Shown piece by piece: positions 37,293 to 49,263 of a stretch of DNA of 64,000 nt (its first letter is position 1; the number at the start of each line of letters is the position of its first letter). The DNA is taken from assembly GCF_007556585.1 (NCBI RefSeq), contig NZ_VJNA01000010.1, forward strand, positions 1 through 64,000, written 5' to 3'. This stretch comes from Tepidimonas aquatica (lineage in GTDB: Bacteria; Pseudomonadota; Gammaproteobacteria; Burkholderiales; Burkholderiaceae_C). A program made the translations under genes and the position numbers. Below the pieces are notes generated by a model. It was not told the DNA's origin. It did no database searches and saw only the letters and a list, made by a program, of their open reading frames with translations.

Positions 37293-40200
37293 GCCGTGGT
37301 CTCCGCAGGCGATTGCAGCAAGGCATCGAGCTCGTCGAGCAACGCCAGCGGCGCCGGGGTGCTCCACACGCCAGCCGTGGCGTGGGCCACGCCGCGCCAA
37401 AAGACGCACAGCGCACCGCCCAAGTGCTGCGCGGGATCGTAGTCGGGCAGCCGCTGGCGCAACAGCCGGTGCAGGGCCAGCAGGTACAGCGCGGCCTGCG
37501 CGTCGTAGCGCTGGCGCAGCACTTCGGCCTGCAGGGCGGCGGGGTGGTAGGCATCGTCGGCATCGCCCAGCGCGTTGGATTTGTGGTCCAACACCCAGTA
37601 GCGCCCGTCATGGGCAAAGATCAGGTCGATGTAGCCTTTGAGCATGCCGTGCAGCACCGGGCCGCTCAGGGCCGGGCGTGGTTGGCCCGGCAGCACGTGC
37701 TGGGCGATGCGCCGGTCCAGCGTGTCCGCAGGGACGGTGGCGCCGATCGGCAGCCAGAACCCCACCTCGGGCCAGGCTCGCTCGAGCTGCGCCAGCGCCA
37801 CGGGCGCAGCGCCGGGCAACGGCAGCGGCCGCTGCACGATGCGCACGGCCCAGACGGCGAGGTCGGCGGCGTCGATGGTCTGTCGATCAGCGGGCCAGCC
37901 GTGCTGGGCCAGCAGCCGCTGCGCGGTGGGCTGCAGGGTGGCCGCGTCGCTGGCGGCCGGGGCCCAACGCTGCTCGGCGCAATGCTGCAGCAGCGCGTGC
38001 AGCACGACCCCTGCTTGGGCGCCGCGCGGCCAGCGGTGCCAGGGGGCGGCCGCGCCGACGGCGGGGTCGGCAGGGGTCGTGGGATGGGCGTCCGGCGTGG
38101 GGTCGTCGTCTCCCGCATGGTGGTCGGCGGCGGCCTCCGGCGGGGGGCCGGGATCGGCAGCCGCGCGGGTCAGGGCACTGTAGCTGGCGATCCACCAGGT
38201 GGGGGTGGCGCGTGCGCGGGCCTGGTGGGGGTAGGCCGGCGGTGGGGGGGTAGCGTTGGACGGTCGGATGGTTGGCATGGGGGACGCCGCGTCCGTCGGG
38301 CACCACGCGATGGTGCCGCCGCTGTGGCCCACCAGCCGGTCCAGCGCTTCGGTGATAGCCTCGGTGCCGTGCTCGACCGGGTGGTGGCCCGGCAAACCCA
38401 GCACCCGCGCCCAGGCGCTGACGCCAAACACGTCGTCCAGCGGGATGCCCGCCCAAGTGGCATGGCGCGCACGGGTCAGCGCCACGTACAGTTTGCGCAC
38501 GTCTTCCAGCTGGCGCTCGTGCTCGCCGCGTTGCAGTGCGTGGCTCCACGCGTCGCCTTCGTCGCTGAGGGTGACGTGCAGGTGACCTTCGGTGTCGTGC
38601 CAGCGCACCACACCGAATTGGTGGCTTTTGGGGGCGGCCAGCGGCCGCGGGCGCACCCCGAAGGGCAGCAGCACGACGTCAAACTCCAGTCCTTTGGCCT
38701 TGTGCACGGTGATCAGCGTGATGGCGCCGCCGTCGCTGTCGAGCCGCACCTGCGGGGCGCTGGCGTCGTTGTCCTGCCCGCCCAGCAGCCCGCGGCGGGC
38801 TTGTTGCAGCAGCGTCAGGGTGGTTTGGATACCTCGCACCCCCTCGCGCGGGGCGCGGGCTTGCAGCCACTCGGCCAGGTGCAGCAGGTTGACGAGCGCG
38901 CGGCGGCCGCTGCCTGCGTCGCCGGCGCGGCGCAGCAAGCGCGCCGGTACCGCGTGGTCGATCATCAGTTGGCGCACGGCGGCCAACACCCCGTGGCGCA
39001 GCCACAGCGCGTGGTAGTGGGCAAAGCGCTGCAGGGTCTGCTCCCACCCGAGTTCGTCGGCCAGCAGGGTATGCACCTCGGCGGTGTCCATGCCGGTGCT
39101 GGCCGCCAGCAGCGCGTGCGCCACGGCGTCGCGGTCGTGCGGTCGGGCGCAGGCCTGCAGCCACAACGCCAGGTCCTCGGCTTGGGGGGTGGCCCACACC
39201 GCCGCGCGCTCCGAGCGGTAGGCGCTGGGCAGCCCGTGGCGGCGCAACGCGCGGCCGATGCGTTGGGCCTCCTCGCGCTCGTTGACGAGGATGGCGATCT
39301 GGCCCGGCTGCAGGCGGTGCAGCTGCCCATCGGCGCCGACAAGGCCGGTGTGCGGGTCGGTCAGCCAGCGCGCCACCGTGGCGGCGCAGGCCTGCGCCAG
39401 GGTGTCATGGGGCGCCGCGTCGCCTGACGGGGGCAGGGCCAGCGTCAGCGCCGGGGCGTTGTCGTGTCCGCCTTCGCACCAGCGCAGCGCCAGGCCGCTC
39501 GGCTGCACCGGGACGAACGGCACCTGCCCGGTGCCTGCGCCACCGAACCCGAAGGCCCCGTCGGGCGATTGGTGTTCGGCGTGCGTGAACAGGGCGTTGA
39601 CGGCCCGCACCATGGCTTCGCTGCTGCGGTGGTTGGTGCCCAGCCGCCACACGCGCGGCCCGCAGGCGCGGCGCGCTTGCAGGTAGCTGTGGATGTCGGC
39701 GTGGCGAAAGGCGTAGATGGCCTGCTTGGGGTCGCCGATCAGCAGCAGCGCGGTGTCGGGCGCGGCGCGCTCGGGCTGGTAGATGGCGCGCAGGATGCGC
39801 CACTGGCGCGGGTCGGTGTCCTGAAACTCGTCCACCAGGGCCGCCGGTTGACGCTGGCGCAGGCGCGCCGCCAAGGCCGGTCCATGGGGACCGCTCAACG
39901 CTTCGTCGACGCGGCGCAGCATTTCGTCGTAGGTCAGGCTCTGCTGCTGGCGCAGCTGGGCGCGCATGCGCTGGTCGATCCAGGCGGCGGCGTGGCGCAC
40001 CACGGTGCCGCGCACGTCCGGCAGGTGGCGCAGGGCCTGCTCCAGGCGCTGCAGCGCGGGCCACAGGTTGAGGTTCAGCACCTCGGTCGGCAGCGTGGCC
40101 GCGCCGCGCTGCAGCTGCGCCAGCGTCAGGCGCTGACGGGCGGTGTTGGTCAGTGGGTGGTTGGCATCGTCGGGATCCGTGGCCCAGTGTCGCAGCTTGC

Positions 40201-41038
40201 CGAACCAGGCTCGCACGTGGTGGGGCTGACTCAAGGCCTTGATCAAGCCGTGCTGCGTCAGCACCCGCTCGGCGTCGTCGACCAACGCCGGCAGCGGCGC
40301 TTTGATGGCGTGCAAGGCCGCGCGGCGTTGGGCATCGACATGCTGCAGCGGCACGGCCAGCGGCGTGTCGGCGCCCCCGGGCAGGGCGGCAGCGCATGAG
40401 GGGGCGTGTTGCAGCAGCGGTTCGACGGCTTGCAGCACCGCCCGCGGGTAGGGGTACACCGCCGCCACGGCGCTGGCCAGCTCGGGTGGCAGCGGCTGCA
40501 CCTGCACCCGCCACCAGTCTTGTGCACACTGCTGCAGCAGCGCCGTCGTGTCGGCCAGCACGTTCAGCGCAAACGGCTCGCCGCTGAGCAGCGCGTGCTC
40601 GCGCAGGATCCGTTGGCACCAGCCGTGGATGGTGCTGATGGGGGCCTCGTCCAAGGCTTGTGCGGCCGCGTCGAGGCGTGCGGCCAAGGCCGGCCACTGG
40701 GCCGCGGGGTAGCGGTCACGTAGCGCACACAGGGCGGCCAGCGCGGCGTCGTCGCCGCCGCTGCCCACCACGCCTTGCATGACGTGCGCCGCTTGCCGCA
40801 ACCGGGCATGGATGCGGCTGCGCAGCTCCTGGGTGGCGGCGTCGGTGTAGGTAACCACCAGGATGTGGCGTGCGTCCAGCGCCGGCAGGCCCTGCTGCCC
40901 AGGGGGGGCGCCCAGCACCAGGCGCACGTACAGCAGTGCGATGTTCCACGTTTTGCCGCTGCCGGCACTGGCTTCGATCAGGTGGCTGCCATGCAGCGGC
41001 AGCCCCAGCACGTCGAGGTCGCGGGACTCAGGCGTCAT
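37289..41038 (-). CDS. recB: Exodeoxyribonuclease V subunit beta
   Basis: A 1249-residue helicase-nuclease subunit. UvrD-like motif I is EASAGSGKTW (Lys29), motif II is LLIGDPKQAIY with VDEFQDTDP before it, and further helicase motifs include ITVHKAKGLEFDVVLLP. The C-terminal nuclease domain keeps its signature (GYIDLIFAHDGRY then VLDHKSN), so both activities are expected. The ATG at 41038 overlaps the recC stop by 11 bases. Length is close to Escherichia coli RecB (1180). Confidence 0.96.
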   Translation of the reverse strand: MTPESRDLDVLGLPLHGSHLIEASAGSGKTWNIALLYVRLVLGAPPGQQGLPALDARHILVVTYTDAATQELRSRIHARLRQAAHVMQGVVGSGGDDAALAALCALRDRYPAAQWPALAARLDAAAQALDEAPISTIHGWCQRILREHALLSGEPFALNVLADTTALLQQCAQDWWRVQVQPLPPELASAVAAVYPYPRAVLQAVEPLLQHAPSCAAALPGGADTPLAVPLQHVDAQRRAALHAIKAPLPALVDDAERVLTQHGLIKALSQPHHVRAWFGKLRHWATDPDDANHPLTNTARQRLTLAQLQRGAATLPTEVLNLNLWPALQRLEQALRHLPDVRGTVVRHAAAWIDQRMRAQLRQQQSLTYDEMLRRVDEALSGPHGPALAARLRQRQPAALVDEFQDTDPRQWRILRAIYQPERAAPDTALLLIGDPKQAIYAFRHADIHSYLQARRACGPRVWRLGTNHRSSEAMVRAVNALFTHAEHQSPDGAFGFGGAGTGQVPFVPVQPSGLALRWCEGGHDNAPALTLALPPSGDAAPHDTLAQACAATVARWLTDPHTGLVGADGQLHRLQPGQIAILVNEREEAQRIGRALRRHGLPSAYRSERAAVWATPQAEDLALWLQACARPHDRDAVAHALLAASTGMDTAEVHTLLADELGWEQTLQRFAHYHALWLRHGVLAAVRQLMIDHAVPARLLRRAGDAGSGRRALVNLLHLAEWLQARAPREGVRGIQTTLTLLQQARRGLLGGQDNDASAPQVRLDSDGGAITLITVHKAKGLEFDVVLLPFGVRPRPLAAPKSHQFGVVRWHDTEGHLHVTLSDEGDAWSHALQRGEHERQLEDVRKLYVALTRARHATWAGIPLDDVFGVSAWARVLGLPGHHPVEHGTEAITEALDRLVGHSGGTIAWCPTDAASPMPTIRPSNATPPPPAYPHQARARATPTWWIASYSALTRAAADPGPPPEAAADHHAGDDDPTPDAHPTTPADPAVGAAAPWHRWPRGAQAGVVLHALLQHCAEQRWAPAASDAATLQPTAQRLLAQHGWPADRQTIDAADLAVWAVRIVQRPLPLPGAAPVALAQLERAWPEVGFWLPIGATVPADTLDRRIAQHVLPGQPRPALSGPVLHGMLKGYIDLIFAHDGRYWVLDHKSNALGDADDAYHPAALQAEVLRQRYDAQAALYLLALHRLLRQRLPDYDPAQHLGGALCVFWRGVAHATAGVWSTPAPLALLDELDALLQSPAETTA

Positions 41039-44000
41039 CGGGCGCTTCTCCGTCCGCAGGGTTGTCGAGGCTGCTGACGACGTGGGCGCGCAGCGGACGC
41101 ACGAGGCGCTGCGCCCATTGGGCGAAGGGGTGCTCGTCGTGCGCCTCGCGCGGGCCGGCCAACGCTTCGAACGTGGGATAGTGGCGCCGCCACAGGGCGT
41201 CTTTGGCCAGGCCGTGGCCCCTGTCTTCGTAGGCCTCGCGGGCCTTGTCCCAGGCGCGCAGCCGTGGGTCGGTGCCGGGCTCGGCCCGGCCATCCAGTGC
41301 CTGAACGTACGCCGCGGCGGCGTGCCGCGGCAACGGCAGCGGTTGGGGTTCGAGGCCGGCCGCCCAGGCTTCCCACAGGGATTGCCAGACGTCGCGCGCC
41401 TGCTCGGGTGCCATCGGCAGCAGCCAGGCGTTGCCCCATGGCGAAACCACGCAGGTGGCGGTGGGGCCGACCGCCAGCTGCAGCGCCACGTGCTCGACCC
41501 AGGTGCGCCAAAGGGTGGCCAGCCGCCACTGCTTGCTGTTGGGGCTTTTGCGGTCGAGCAGGTGGCTGCCTTGCACGACCAGCCGACCGTGGCGGCCATC
41601 GTTGCCGCGACGCACGCTGGGCAACACGGCATCGAACGGCAGCGGTGCTGCCGACGGGATTTCGACCTCCGTGCGCAGCCGCGGGCGCACCTCGCAGGGG
41701 TCTGGGAAGGCTGCCAAAAAGCCTTGCAGGTGCCGCACCAAACGCTGCAAAAGCACGTTGGCGTCGCCACGCAGATGGTCGCCCGCGGCGCCCAGCGGCC
41801 ACCACCCGCTCCACTGGGCGCGCCGCCAGGCGTCGTCGGCGGCCTGCTGAACAGCTGGCTGCGTTGCCCCCTGCAGGCAGGCGCGTACCACGGCTTGCAC
41901 CCACGCAAGCTCGGTGCGCCAGCGCTGCAGCCCGTCGGGCTCGAACGGTTCGGTGTCGAGGTCGGTGTCCCGCTGATCGTCCGGCAGACGGATGCGCAGC
42001 CGCTGTTGCGTCCAGCCCCGCACGGGGTCGTGCAGCAAGTCGGCCAGCATCGTCAGGTCCGCCAGCGCTGGGCGGTCGAACGTGGGGGGCGTGCCCGCTG
42101 GGCCGACAGGGGCCGCCAGCCACTGGGCGGCGTAGCTGAAACGCTGCGCCTGCAGCGGTGGGGCGGCGTCGGTGGGTGGCTGCGGCGCAAAGTTGGCGTG
42201 TGCGAATGGCTGGGCGGCGTGCTGGGTGGTGAGTGCGCGCAGCAGCGCGTCGTCGCTGGTCGGGGCGCCGGGTGCGGGGCCGGCCAAACGCCAGTGGCGC
42301 TGCAGATGGGTACGCAGCTGGGCCACCAGCAGCGAGGGTTCCGTGGGGGTGTCGTCCACCGGGCTGCGCCCCACCCAACTGATGCCCAGGTGCTCCCGTG
42401 CGGCCAGCACGGCTTCCAAAAAGAGGTAATGGTCTTCGTGGCGGCGCAGGCGGTCGCCCGGGCGTGGCACGGCTGCCATCAGGTCGTGGGCATCCAGGGT
42501 GTCGCGCCGGGGGTAGGCACCGTCGTGCATGCCCAACAGGTACACGCGCCGAAACGGCACCGAGCGCATCGGCATCAGCGTGGCAAACGTCACCGCGCCA
42601 GCCAAGAAGCGCTGCCCCCCGGGCGCAGGCGCCGCCAACGCCAGCCAGGCGTCGGCCACCACCGCGGCCGGGATGGGCTCGTCGCCTGCGGCCTGGGCGT
42701 GTTGCGCCCAACGGTCCAGCGCGCTGCGCAAGTCGCCCACGGTGCGGCGCTCGGCGTCACTGGCGGGCGCGAGCAGGCTGTCGAGCATGCCGTGCAGGCG
42801 CTGCTGCCAGACGCTGGCTGCGGCAGGCTGACGCAGCGTGCGCTGCCACGCGTCCAGCGCGTCGATCAGCGCCTGCAGCTTGTCCAGCAGCGGGGCTTGC
42901 AGCACCGCCACCCCACGCGCCGGCAGCGCCAGGTCGGCCCACACGGTATCGTCGTCGCCGATAGCGTAGCCCAGCCAGAGGCGTTGCAGCCCATCGCGCC
43001 AGGTCAGGCGTGCGGCGTCGGCGTCGGTGGGCTGCGCCAACCCCAGTTGCTGTTTGTGTTCGGCGTCCAGCCCCCAGCGGATGCCGGCGTGCTCGCGCCA
43101 GCGCGCCACGGTTTCGAGGTCGTCGGGCTGCAGGTCGAACGCCCGCGCCAATGCCGGCACGTCCAGCCAGTCCAGCACCTGGCTGCCATGCCAGCGGGCT
43201 TGGTCCAGCCTTAGCAGGGCGCGCACCAGGTCGTGCAGGCGCTGGGCTTCGGGGTCGCCCGTGTCGCTGACCGTGTACGGCAGATGACGCGGGTCGTGCA
43301 CCGGCACGCTGCCCCACACCGCGTGCACGAACGGGGCATAGGTGGGCACGTCGGGCAGATAGACCGCGATGTCGCGTGGTTGCAGCGTGGGGTCGCGTTG
43401 CAGGGCGGCCAGCACCTGGTCGTGCAGCACTTCCACCTCGCGCAGCGGCGTGTGGCAGATGTGCATGCGCAGCGAGCCGTCGTGCCGCGGGTCGACCGCT
43501 GGCCAGCTGGCCTCGCCCTCGGCGCGGCCGTGCAAGATGTCGTCTTGCAACTGCGCCAACAGGTGCGCGGGGTCACCGTCGGCCCCGGCGTCGTCATCGA
43601 AGTGTTCGTGCAACCGGACCTCGGGGTCGCCGTCCGGGGGGGCGTCGGCGAGTTGGTACAGCCCGGCGATGAAATCCCGTCCCTGCCGACCCCAGGCGGC
43701 CAGCAACGGGTGGCCGGCCCGCGCGCCGTCGCGATCGAACCAGTCGGTCAGGCTCGGGTTGACGATGAACATCGCCACGTCGCACCAGCGGGCGCACAGG
43801 CGCAACGCTTGCAACACGTCCGGGGTGATGGCGCTGAGGCCAAACACCGTCAAGCGCGGCGGCAAGCCCGGCGGCGCGGACAGGGCGCGGGCCCGTTGAA
43901 CGAAGGCGGCGTGCAACTCGCTGCGGCTGAACCAGCGCTGGCCCTCGGCCCGCACGTCGGCGCGCAGCAACCGCCACAGTGCAGGCTGCCAGCGCTCGTC

Positions 44001-44525
44001 ATCCGGCACTTCGCGCGCACGGCCATCCGCGTCGCGCAGCCGATCCAGCCCCTGCGCCCAGTCGTCGAGCCAGTTGGTGCGGTAGATCTGGTACTGGTCG
44101 AACAGGTCGGCGATACGCCACGCCAGCTGGGCGCGCCGGTTGGGGTCGCCGTCGCCCAGGTACGCCAACAGGGGGGCGTAGCGTTCGGCGTCGGGTTGGG
44201 TAGCCAGCGTCGGCAGCAGCCGCCACAGACGCCAGCGCAGCGGCCCACGGTCCAGCGGCGCTTCGTCCGGTACCGCGTCGTGCCCGAGCACGCTGCGGTA
44301 CAGCTGCCACAGCCACTGCGCCGGCAGGCGCATGTCGTGCCCCGCGCATAGGCCGTGGTGCTGGGCGATGCTTTGTTGCGCCCACTGCGCGATGCCTTGG
44401 CTAGGCACCACCCACATACGCGGCGCCAGCGCATCCCACCCGGGCAGAGGCGCCAGCGCGTGACGGGCTGCCCGCGCCAGTAGGCGCTCCGGGCGGTGCG
44501 ACAGGTGGATGTGCAAGACGGGCAT
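41028..44525 (-). CDS. recC: Exodeoxyribonuclease V subunit gamma
   Basis: A 1165-residue RecC subunit that splits the duplex and recognises Chi. The N-terminal MPVLHIHLSHRPERLL and WVVPSQGIAQWAQ are family features, as is AVYLPDVPTYAPFVHAVWG. It is helicase-like in fold but lacks ATP-binding motifs, as expected. It is the first gene of recC-recB-recD, starting 82 bases from the divergent ATPase remnant. The Chi sequence used by this species cannot be deduced here. Confidence 0.95.
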   Translation of the reverse strand: MPVLHIHLSHRPERLLARAARHALAPLPGWDALAPRMWVVPSQGIAQWAQQSIAQHHGLCAGHDMRLPAQWLWQLYRSVLGHDAVPDEAPLDRGPLRWRLWRLLPTLATQPDAERYAPLLAYLGDGDPNRRAQLAWRIADLFDQYQIYRTNWLDDWAQGLDRLRDADGRAREVPDDERWQPALWRLLRADVRAEGQRWFSRSELHAAFVQRARALSAPPGLPPRLTVFGLSAITPDVLQALRLCARWCDVAMFIVNPSLTDWFDRDGARAGHPLLAAWGRQGRDFIAGLYQLADAPPDGDPEVRLHEHFDDDAGADGDPAHLLAQLQDDILHGRAEGEASWPAVDPRHDGSLRMHICHTPLREVEVLHDQVLAALQRDPTLQPRDIAVYLPDVPTYAPFVHAVWGSVPVHDPRHLPYTVSDTGDPEAQRLHDLVRALLRLDQARWHGSQVLDWLDVPALARAFDLQPDDLETVARWREHAGIRWGLDAEHKQQLGLAQPTDADAARLTWRDGLQRLWLGYAIGDDDTVWADLALPARGVAVLQAPLLDKLQALIDALDAWQRTLRQPAAASVWQQRLHGMLDSLLAPASDAERRTVGDLRSALDRWAQHAQAAGDEPIPAAVVADAWLALAAPAPGGQRFLAGAVTFATLMPMRSVPFRRVYLLGMHDGAYPRRDTLDAHDLMAAVPRPGDRLRRHEDHYLFLEAVLAAREHLGISWVGRSPVDDTPTEPSLLVAQLRTHLQRHWRLAGPAPGAPTSDDALLRALTTQHAAQPFAHANFAPQPPTDAAPPLQAQRFSYAAQWLAAPVGPAGTPPTFDRPALADLTMLADLLHDPVRGWTQQRLRIRLPDDQRDTDLDTEPFEPDGLQRWRTELAWVQAVVRACLQGATQPAVQQAADDAWRRAQWSGWWPLGAAGDHLRGDANVLLQRLVRHLQGFLAAFPDPCEVRPRLRTEVEIPSAAPLPFDAVLPSVRRGNDGRHGRLVVQGSHLLDRKSPNSKQWRLATLWRTWVEHVALQLAVGPTATCVVSPWGNAWLLPMAPEQARDVWQSLWEAWAAGLEPQPLPLPRHAAAAYVQALDGRAEPGTDPRLRAWDKAREAYEDRGHGLAKDALWRRHYPTFEALAGPREAHDEHPFAQWAQRLVRPLRAHVVSSLDNPADGEAPDDA

Positions 44526-44607
44526 GGCTCGGCGCGTGGGTGACAGCGCGGCAAATGTAGCAAATCCGTCCCCCGTCAGGCCGAGCCTCGCGCGCTACAC
44601 TGCGCCC

Positions 44608-45432
44608 ATGGCCGAAAAGCAATTCAACACCGCCGGCCCCTCGCGGCCCGATGACCACTACATGCTCGACCCGCTGCAGCGGATTGACGTGGACGAAGTG
44701 CTGGCGCTGATCGAGGCCAAGCGCTACTTCGTGCTGCACGCCCCGCGCCAGACTGGTAAAACCACCGTGCTGCTGGCGCTGATGCAACACCTCAACACCC
44801 ACGGCAGGTACCGGGCGCTGTACGCCAACATCGAAACCGCGCAAGCCGCGCGCGGCAACGTCGAGCGTGGCATCCAAGCCGCCTGCAGCGCCATCGCCCG
44901 CAGCGCCCAGGTCTACCTGGGCGACGCTCGGCTCGATGACTGGCTGCTGCGTGGCGAGGGCCGTGCCATTGAAGCCGAAGAAAAACTCTCCCGCCTGCTG
45001 GCGCACTGGAGCCAACTCGACCCCGCGCACCCCGCGGTGCTGCTGCTCGATGAGGTCGACGCGCTGGTGGGCGACACGCTCATTTCGCTGCTGCGCCAAA
45101 TCCGCGCCGGCTACGCGCAGCGCCCGCAGGCTTTTCCGCAAACCGTGGTGCTGTGCGGTGTGCGCGACGTGCGCGACTACCGCATCCACAGCGGCGGTGG
45201 CGACATCATCACGGGCGGCAGCGCTTTCAACATCAAGGCCGAATCGCTGCGGCTGGGCAACTTCAGCCGTGAGGAGACGGTGGCGTGCAGCCAACCGGAT
45301 CTACGCACGGTTGATCGAGCAGGTGCTTGGATGCAGCGTTCAGGCATCAACGCCAACGGTATGAACGCGTGCCGAGCGACCCGCACCACCGAGCAAGTCG
45401 GCAGCCGCACGGTGGGGGTGTGGGGGATGTGA
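44608..45432 (+). pseudogene. AAA-family ATPase gene (AAA plus PD-(D/E)XK type), internally deleted and frameshifted
   Basis: The first 222 codons are a good AAA-like ATPase: FNTAGPSRPDDHYMLDPLQR, Walker A APRQTGKTTVL, Walker B AVLLLDEVDAL, and VLCGVRDVRDYRIHSGG. The match stops at LRLGNFSREET. In intact relatives a stretch of some 150 residues follows here. Instead, about 15 bases later, another frame gives ANRIYARLIEQVLG, which matches the distal ANPIYxEVI segment of the family. So a deletion has joined two parts out of frame, and the remaining frame runs to 45432 through unrelated residues. The nuclease-like C-terminal domain is absent. The ATP-binding part could still be translated. TACACT at 44596-44601 is a possible -10. 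Confidence 0.75.
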
Positions 45433-45471
45433 GCGCGGCTGCGCAACCGACGAACGACCGCAACGTTGACC

Positions 45472-46032
45472 ATGAGCAAGGCCTTTACCCGCGAAACCGA
45501 CCGTGACGATGAGGACGACGACCTGCCCGAGCAGCCGCTTTTGCCGGCAGGCGGCAAGAACTACATCACGCCGCAGGGCTATGCGCGCCTGCGCGACGAA
45601 CTCAAGTGGCTGCTGGAAGAGGAACGCCCGCGCGTGGTCGAGACGGTGTCGTGGGCAGCCAGCAACGGTGACCGCTCGGAAAACGGCGACTACCTGTATG
45701 GCAAAAAGCGCCTGCGCGAAATCGACCGGCGCATTCGGTTTTTGACCAAGCGGCTGCAGATCGCCGAGGTGGTGGACCCCAGCGTGCACCATGGCAAGGA
45801 CCAGGTCTTTTTCGGCGCCACCGTCACCTACGCGCGCGCCGACGGCAGTGAAGAGACGGTGACGATCCTCGGCATCGACGAGGCCGACAGCGCTCAGGGG
45901 CAGATCAGTTGGATTTCGCCGGTGGCGCAGGCGCTGCTGAAAGCGCGCGAGGGCGACGAGGTGCGTTTGCACACCCCCGCCGGGGTGCAGACGCTGGAGA
46001 TCGTTCGCGTCCGCTACCCACCACCCAGCTAG
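45472..46032 (+). CDS. greB: Transcription elongation factor GreB
   Basis: A 186-residue factor that rescues backtracked RNA polymerase by stimulating transcript cleavage. The N-terminal coiled coil holds the loop acidic residues in WAASNGDRSENGDYLYGKKR (GreB-type DxxSENxDY). The C-terminal FKBP-like domain has GIDEADSAQGQISWISPVAQ. An acidic tail of about 20 residues (DRDDEDDDLPEQ) precedes the conserved core. The ATG at 45472 is preferred to the TTG two codons upstream. Confidence 0.95.
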   Translation: MSKAFTRETDRDDEDDDLPEQPLLPAGGKNYITPQGYARLRDELKWLLEEERPRVVETVSWAASNGDRSENGDYLYGKKRLREIDRRIRFLTKRLQIAEVVDPSVHHGKDQVFFGATVTYARADGSEETVTILGIDEADSAQGQISWISPVAQALLKAREGDEVRLHTPAGVQTLEIVRVRYPPPS

Positions 46033-46046
46033 CAGGCCGATGGGCT

Positions 46047-48332
<2,286 letters not shown>

Positions 48333-48347
48333 CCCTGTACTGTAAAC

Positions 48348-48372
48348 AAAAAAGGCACCCGACGTGGGTGCC
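48348..48372 (-). terminator. Intrinsic terminator/attenuator between rpoZ and spoT
   Basis: On the minus strand GGCACCC pairs with GGGTGCC (48354-48360 and 48366-48372) around a five-base loop, followed by six T (48353-48348). It lies 24 bases after the rpoZ stop and 15 bases before the first possible spoT start, so it controls read-through into spoT. Confidence 0.88.
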
Positions 48373-48396
48373 TTGCGACAATGACCGTGATAGCCG

Positions 48397-48600
48397 TCAG
48401 ACCGGTACCTTGCGCAGCATTTCCAGCCCGACCAGGCCGGCAGCGATTTCGCGCAGCGCGGTGACGGCCGGCTTGTTGCGTGTTTCGACCTTCGGCGCGT
48501 GGCCTTGGCTGAGCATGCGGGCGCGGTAGGTGGCGGCCAGCACGAGCTGGAAACGGTTGGGGATTTTTTCCAGGCAATCTTCGACGGTGATGCGTGCCAT
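48397..48600 (-). CDS. rpoZ: RNA polymerase omega subunit
   Basis: A 67-residue protein that aids assembly of the beta-prime subunit. [20 protein letters not shown] is the standard omega start, and the ARMLSQG and [12 protein letters not shown] segments are conserved. Start has ggaggtttcc-like purines just upstream. It follows gmk by 21 bases in the order yicC-gmk-rpoZ-spoT, and a terminator follows it. Confidence 0.96.
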   Translation of the reverse strand: MARITVEDCLEKIPNRFQLVLAATYRARMLSQGHAPKVETRNKPAVTALREIAAGLVGLEMLRKVPV

Positions 48601-48621
48601 GGAAACCTCCGGTTGGTGCGG

Positions 48622-49263
48622 TCAAGGGTTGGGGGTGAGCCCGAGCGCGGCGAACACATCGGCCCGGCTGCGGCGCTGCGCCGCCACGCGCAGCCGCTGC
48701 GAGTGGGTGATCGTTTTCAGATCGAACAGCGCGCGCTCAAAGACTTCATTGATTATAACGAAGTCGAATGCGTCGACGTGCGCCATTTCCTGTGCGGCGT
48801 TGCGCAGCCGCAGCTCGATGACGTCGGGGCTGTCCTCGCCGCGCCGCTGCAGCCGCGCGCGCAGCTCGTCCCAGCTGGGGGGCAAGATGAAGATCAGCAC
48901 CGCCGCCGGGAACTGGCGGCGGATCTGCAGCGCGCCCTGGTAGTCGATTTCCAGCACAATGTCTTCACCGGCGGCCACGCGCGCCTCGATGGCCTGGCGC
49001 GAGGTGCCGTAACGCCGCCCGTGCACCTGGGCCCACTCGATGAAGGCGCCCTCGGCGATCATGCGATCGAACTCGGCGTCGCTGACGAAGTAGTACTCGC
49101 GCCCGTGCACCTCTTGTCCGCGTGGCGCGCGCGTGGTGTGCGAGATCGACAGCTTGAGCTTTGCGTCCACCTCCAGCAGCGCTTTGACCAGGCTGGACTT
49201 GCCCGCCCCGCTGGGGGCGGCGATGACGAACAGGTTGCCGGGTTGCTGCATGTCGACACTCAC
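48622..49263 (-). CDS. gmk: Guanylate kinase
   Basis: A 213-residue enzyme phosphorylating GMP to GDP. The P-loop is [10 protein letters not shown]; the GMP-binding part includes [20 protein letters not shown], and the lid has [16 protein letters not shown] 49263 overlaps the yicC stop (GTGA); ATG 49251 ([10 protein letters not shown]) is an alternative start. GTP/GDP pool enzyme directly upstream of rpoZ and spoT, a common grouping. Confidence 0.96.
   Translation of the reverse strand: MSVDMQQPGNLFVIAAPSGAGKSSLVKALLEVDAKLKLSISHTTRAPRGQEVHGREYYFVSDAEFDRMIAEGAFIEWAQVHGRRYGTSRQAIEARVAAGEDIVLEIDYQGALQIRRQFPAAVLIFILPPSWDELRARLQRRGEDSPDVIELRLRNAAQEMAHVDAFDFVIINEVFERALFDLKTITHSQRLRVAAQRRSRADVFAALGLTPNP

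Noticed and set aside
36794-39427. 877-codon plus-strand frame opposite recD and recB
   Set aside because: No domain and biased composition; both minus-strand genes have complete helicase motifs.
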